A DNA stretch of 36,736 nucleotides from Bacteroidota bacterium (lineage in GTDB: Bacteria; Bacteroidota; Bacteroidia; Chitinophagales; Saprospiraceae): the NCBI GenBank assembly GCA_003045895.1, contig PZPC01000052.1, forward strand, positions 1 through 36,736. The letters run 5' to 3'. Made by a program: the position numbers and the translations under genes. A model generated the notes under the pieces. It saw only the letters and a list, made by a program, of their open reading frames with translations, made no database searches and had not been told where the DNA came from. Positions 34,182 through 36,736 of the stretch are shown here, one piece after another (within the stretch, counting starts at the first letter, position 1; each line of letters begins with the position of its first letter).

Positions 34182-34709
34182 ATGAAAAAATTTACCTGCC
34201 TACTGGCTCTTTCCGTGCTCACCCTGATGGGGTGTCGGGACGATTTGGGGGAGTCGCTTTTTGAACTCAACTACCCGCCGCGGGAGTTTACGCTTCCCGC
34301 TGGCCTGGGCACCTCGCTCGCCCGGGTGCAATCGATCAGCCCCCTGCCAACCAGTTACCCGGATTTCCTCGCTGCCAGTGGCCATTCTGCCGACGAAGTC
34401 ACCAAAATTTTGCCGCGTTATGCCCGCCTCATTTCATTGGACGGACTTAACTTCGGTTTTCTCTCTTCCGTGTCCGTCCGCATTTGCCCAACGACTCAGC
34501 AGGATTGCACTTTCGCTGACGAGGTCTTCTTTCGCGATGACCTTTACCGCCGCAATTCCAGTACGATCAATTTCGATCCTGGCCTGGGCAACGTCAAGAG
34601 CCTGCTCTCGGGCAATCTCTACAAACTGGAAGTGGTCTTTTTTCTCGGAGAAATTTCGCCCTACGCGGTAGATTGCCGCCTGGAATACAGCTTTGAGGCG
34701 TTTAAATAG
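34182..34709 (+). CDS. hypothetical lipoprotein
   Basis: The 175-residue protein begins with a lipoprotein signal whose lipobox ends TLMGC at Cys18. The mature part starts RDDLGESLFELNYPPREF and has about 155 residues of mixed strand-like sequence with a cysteine pair in VRICPTTQQDCTF (about 102 and 109) that could form a disulfide. I do not recognise a family. It should be lipid-anchored in the envelope. It is divergent from the GCS2-CBS gene across 182 bases and followed by the DUF1761 gene after 125 bases. Confidence 0.7.
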   Translation: MKKFTCLLALSVLTLMGCRDDLGESLFELNYPPREFTLPAGLGTSLARVQSISPLPTSYPDFLAASGHSADEVTKILPRYARLISLDGLNFGFLSSVSVRICPTTQQDCTFADEVFFRDDLYRRNSSTINFDPGLGNVKSLLSGNLYKLEVVFFLGEISPYAVDCRLEYSFEAFK

Positions 34710-34834
34710 GCCAAGCCACGCCTGAGCGTTTAAAATTATTTGTTTTTATTTCTATAAACCAAAGCATTTGTTGTGTATATTGTTGGGTGTTTAAGCTCTT
34801 GACAACCACTTATTCTAAACAAAAATCAATTCTT

Positions 34835-35344
34835 ATGATGGCTATTAATTGGCTGGCCCTTGCGGTTACGGCCCTTATTCCTCTCCTCGTAGGTGTGGTT
34901 TGGTACAGTCCTTCCATTGGCTTCGGTAAAGCCTGGATGCTGGCCTCCGGCATGACCGACGAAAAGGTCCAAACTGGCAACATGCCCCTTATCTTTGGGC
35001 TCACCTACGTACTCGGCTTTTTTGTTGCGCTGGTCTTACAGACTGCGGTGATTCACCAAATGCATTTATTCTCTATTATTGCCAATGAACCCGGCGCGAT
35101 GGATCCCAATTCCGAGTTGGGTGTTTGGCTCGGCGACTTCCTCGCCAAGTACGGCAGCAACTTCCGCACCTTTAAACACGGTGTTTTTCATGGCATTCTC
35201 GAAGGCGTTATGTTTGCCTTTCCGGTCATTGCCATTCTGGCCTTGTTTGAACGGCGCAGCTTCAGGTACATCGCGGTACACGCGGGCTACTGGATCGTTG
35301 TGCTGGCCCTGATGGGGGGCGTGATTTGTGCCTGGCAGGCTTAA
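34835..35344 (+). CDS. DUF1761 family membrane protein
   Basis: The 169-residue inner-membrane protein has about four hydrophobic segments (roughly 5-25, 52-75, 118-137 and 145-165). Its opening, NWLALAVTALIPLLVGVVWY followed by FGKAWM, is typical of DUF1761. The function of the family is unknown. The frame is open upstream to a GTG at 34787, but the family begins near the MetMet pair at 34835-34840. A strong hairpin follows the gene. Confidence 0.8.
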   Translation: MMAINWLALAVTALIPLLVGVVWYSPSIGFGKAWMLASGMTDEKVQTGNMPLIFGLTYVLGFFVALVLQTAVIHQMHLFSIIANEPGAMDPNSELGVWLGDFLAKYGSNFRTFKHGVFHGILEGVMFAFPVIAILALFERRSFRYIAVHAGYWIVVLALMGGVICAWQA

Positions 35345-35383
35345 GTGATTAGACTTGTTCTACTGCTGGCAGCATATCCTCGT

Positions 35384-35424
35384 AGTGGCATCAGCGCTAC
35401 CTCCCAAGGTTGGCTGGTGCCACT
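35384..35424. terminator. hairpin between convergent DUF1761 and DUF819 genes
   Basis: AGTGGCATCAGC (35384-35395) pairs with GCTGGTGCCACT (35413-35424) with one G-T pair, and ACCT/AGGT forms a small inner stem in the loop. No long T-run follows on either strand, so terminator function is likely from position but not certain. Confidence 0.55.
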
Positions 35425-35453
35425 GCTGTTTCAGGCAGCCGATCAATCGCTTT

Positions 35454-36593
35454 TTATAGCAGCAAGGTTTGAAACAAATAGATGGTAAACATTCCCCAGA
35501 TATTCCCCGATACCATGCTCAGGATGGCCAACAGGATGGCGTGGGGCATCCACTCTTCGTTGTAAGCGGCAGTGACGGCCGGGGCCGTAGAAATCCCCCC
35601 TAGGTTGGCCATGCTCGCAATGGGCACCCAGGCCATGTGCAACTTGAGCAGGCGGGCCACCAGCAACATGCCCGCAAAATGCAGGATCAGCCAGCAGATC
35701 ACCAACCCGACCAGCGCCAGGGGCATGCTCAGGTTCGTGAAATTGAGCTTGAGACCCAAAATGGCCATGATCAAAACAATGAGTACCCCACCGAGCTTGA
35801 GCACCAACGCATGGTTCCAGCCCGGCACGAAGTTGCCCAGCGCCAGGCCCAGCAACGAGAGCAGGATGACCTGCCCCAAAAAAGAACCGATGCCCCAGTG
35901 GACCACCAACACCATCACCACTAATAAAACCAGGGTGCGGGCAATGGACGCCGGTGAACGGTAGCTCCCATTTAGCTCGTCGGGCACAAAATCGGGCACC
36001 TGATCCGTAATCGAAAAGAACCGATTAATGGTATCGCTGCGTTGAATAAATTGAAACATCAGGATGGTCCAGATGTTGACGATGATGTTGTCGAGTACCA
36101 GAATAGACAGGAACAAGGCCTCGCCGCACCCGACAAGTTCCTTGAGCACCAGCTGGCTGGTACTACCGCCGATCCAACTACCCACGATCGGCACCAACCC
36201 TTTCCAGTAGCCCTGCTCCATAAAAAGGGCGTGCCCGGTGGGTTCCAGCTTCCCGTACAACAAGACCAGTAGAACGGGTAAAATGGCAATGAGGAAGGAA
36301 CCACTGACAAAAAGGATAATGGGCCGCCAACCGATGATTTTCAACTGGCGAAAAGACAAAGCACTCATGACACTCAGGATGGCCAGGGGAATAATCCAAT
36401 CCTTGCTGAGGCGGTGGAGGGCAACCTGGGAAAAGTCCCAGCCCGACAAATGCGTGATAACCGCTGGGATGAGGTACGCAAACAGAATGGCCGGTAGCCA
36501 GTCCAGGAGTTTTTTTACCCAGGGCGCCGTAAGCCGCTGTAAGCCAAAAACGCTGGCTACCGTAAATATGACAATCAGCGTGGCTGTGAACAT
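35454..36593 (-). CDS. DUF819 family integral membrane protein
   Basis: The 379-residue protein is almost entirely hydrophobic, with about ten to eleven membrane segments. It contains SWIGGSTSQLVL in the first half and ANLGGISTAPAVTAAY in the second, small-residue motifs repeated in the two halves as expected for an inverted-repeat transporter fold. This pattern is typical of DUF819 (YjcL-type) proteins, thought to be transporters without a known substrate. The start ATG at 36593 precedes the first membrane segment directly. The remaining 143 bases to the right edge hold no recognisable gene. Confidence 0.85.
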   Translation of the reverse strand: MFTATLIVIFTVASVFGLQRLTAPWVKKLLDWLPAILFAYLIPAVITHLSGWDFSQVALHRLSKDWIIPLAILSVMSALSFRQLKIIGWRPIILFVSGSFLIAILPVLLVLLYGKLEPTGHALFMEQGYWKGLVPIVGSWIGGSTSQLVLKELVGCGEALFLSILVLDNIIVNIWTILMFQFIQRSDTINRFFSITDQVPDFVPDELNGSYRSPASIARTLVLLVVMVLVVHWGIGSFLGQVILLSLLGLALGNFVPGWNHALVLKLGGVLIVLIMAILGLKLNFTNLSMPLALVGLVICWLILHFAGMLLVARLLKLHMAWVPIASMANLGGISTAPAVTAAYNEEWMPHAILLAILSMVSGNIWGMFTIYLFQTLLL

Positions 36594-36736
36594 GGGCGTT
36601 ACTTTGATGACCGCTCAAAGTAAAGGTAATTTTTGGATTTATGGCGGATTCTATCCTTCTACGCCCAACGTTGGTGTGCCACCGTTTACACCTTTACACA
36701 GCCTTATTTCCCACTTCCCACCTCCGACTTCCGACT

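Noticed and set aside
1-36736. CRISPR arrays, IS elements, integrases, phage genes
   Set aside because: No regularly spaced repeats, transposase or integrase motifs or terminal repeats were seen. Gene content is chromosomal housekeeping and envelope functions.

Overview
The window looks like chromosomal DNA of a Bacteroidota bacterium, most likely from the Saprospiria (Lewinella-type) lineage. Four lines of evidence support this. Three proteins carry signal peptides with type IX secretion (T9SS) C-terminal sorting domains. Several families that are largely restricted to, or typical of, Bacteroidota are present (DUF4270, DUF4286, DUF4290, DUF5916). Starts lack a clear Shine-Dalgarno sequence. 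Eight exact matches to the Bacteroidota -7 promoter motif TAnnTTTG lie just upstream of genes. The lineage is inferred from gene content, not from a marker gene. No rRNA, tRNA, CRISPR array, IS element or prophage was seen.

Layout. 1-5069: the 5' end of an unknown minus-strand gene, a secreted cytochrome c/copper monooxygenase fusion with a T9SS tail, an alpha/beta hydrolase and a dipeptidyl-peptidase IV. 5141-7051: smpB, then panD and panC on the minus strand (pantothenate synthesis). 7274-14176: a plus-strand run of housekeeping and envelope genes: a half-length GT5 (glycogen synthase-like) protein, a DUF4270 lipoprotein, glmS, DUF4290, murA and DUF4286. GlmS makes glucosamine-6-P on the way to UDP-GlcNAc and MurA commits UDP-GlcNAc to peptidoglycan, so DUF4290 sits inside a cell-wall precursor cluster. 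14307-21662: a DUF5916 outer-membrane protein, a periplasmic ankyrin protein, a SPOR-domain membrane protein, a rhodanese and a large T9SS cargo.

21789-25559 encodes the most unusual protein: two complete D-Ala-D-Ala ligase modules in tandem, a proline-rich linker, one membrane segment and about three PASTA domains, all in one 1256-codon frame. 25866-31336: a TraR/DksA-like protein without zinc ligands, an M14 carboxypeptidase, thrS and an aldo/keto reductase. The thrS leader contains a 5-bp, 7-nt-loop hairpin whose central triplet AGU equals a threonine anticodon, which suggests tRNA-mimic autoregulation. 31614-36593: a protein that is little more than a T9SS sorting domain, a GCS2-type ligase fused to CBS domains, a lipoprotein, a DUF1761 membrane protein and a DUF819 membrane protein.

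The main theme is envelope biology: glmS, murA, tandem Ddl-PASTA, SPOR and the T9SS cargos. Intergenic regions hold several strong hairpins, two of them convincing terminators. All calls come from reading the sequence without database searches.
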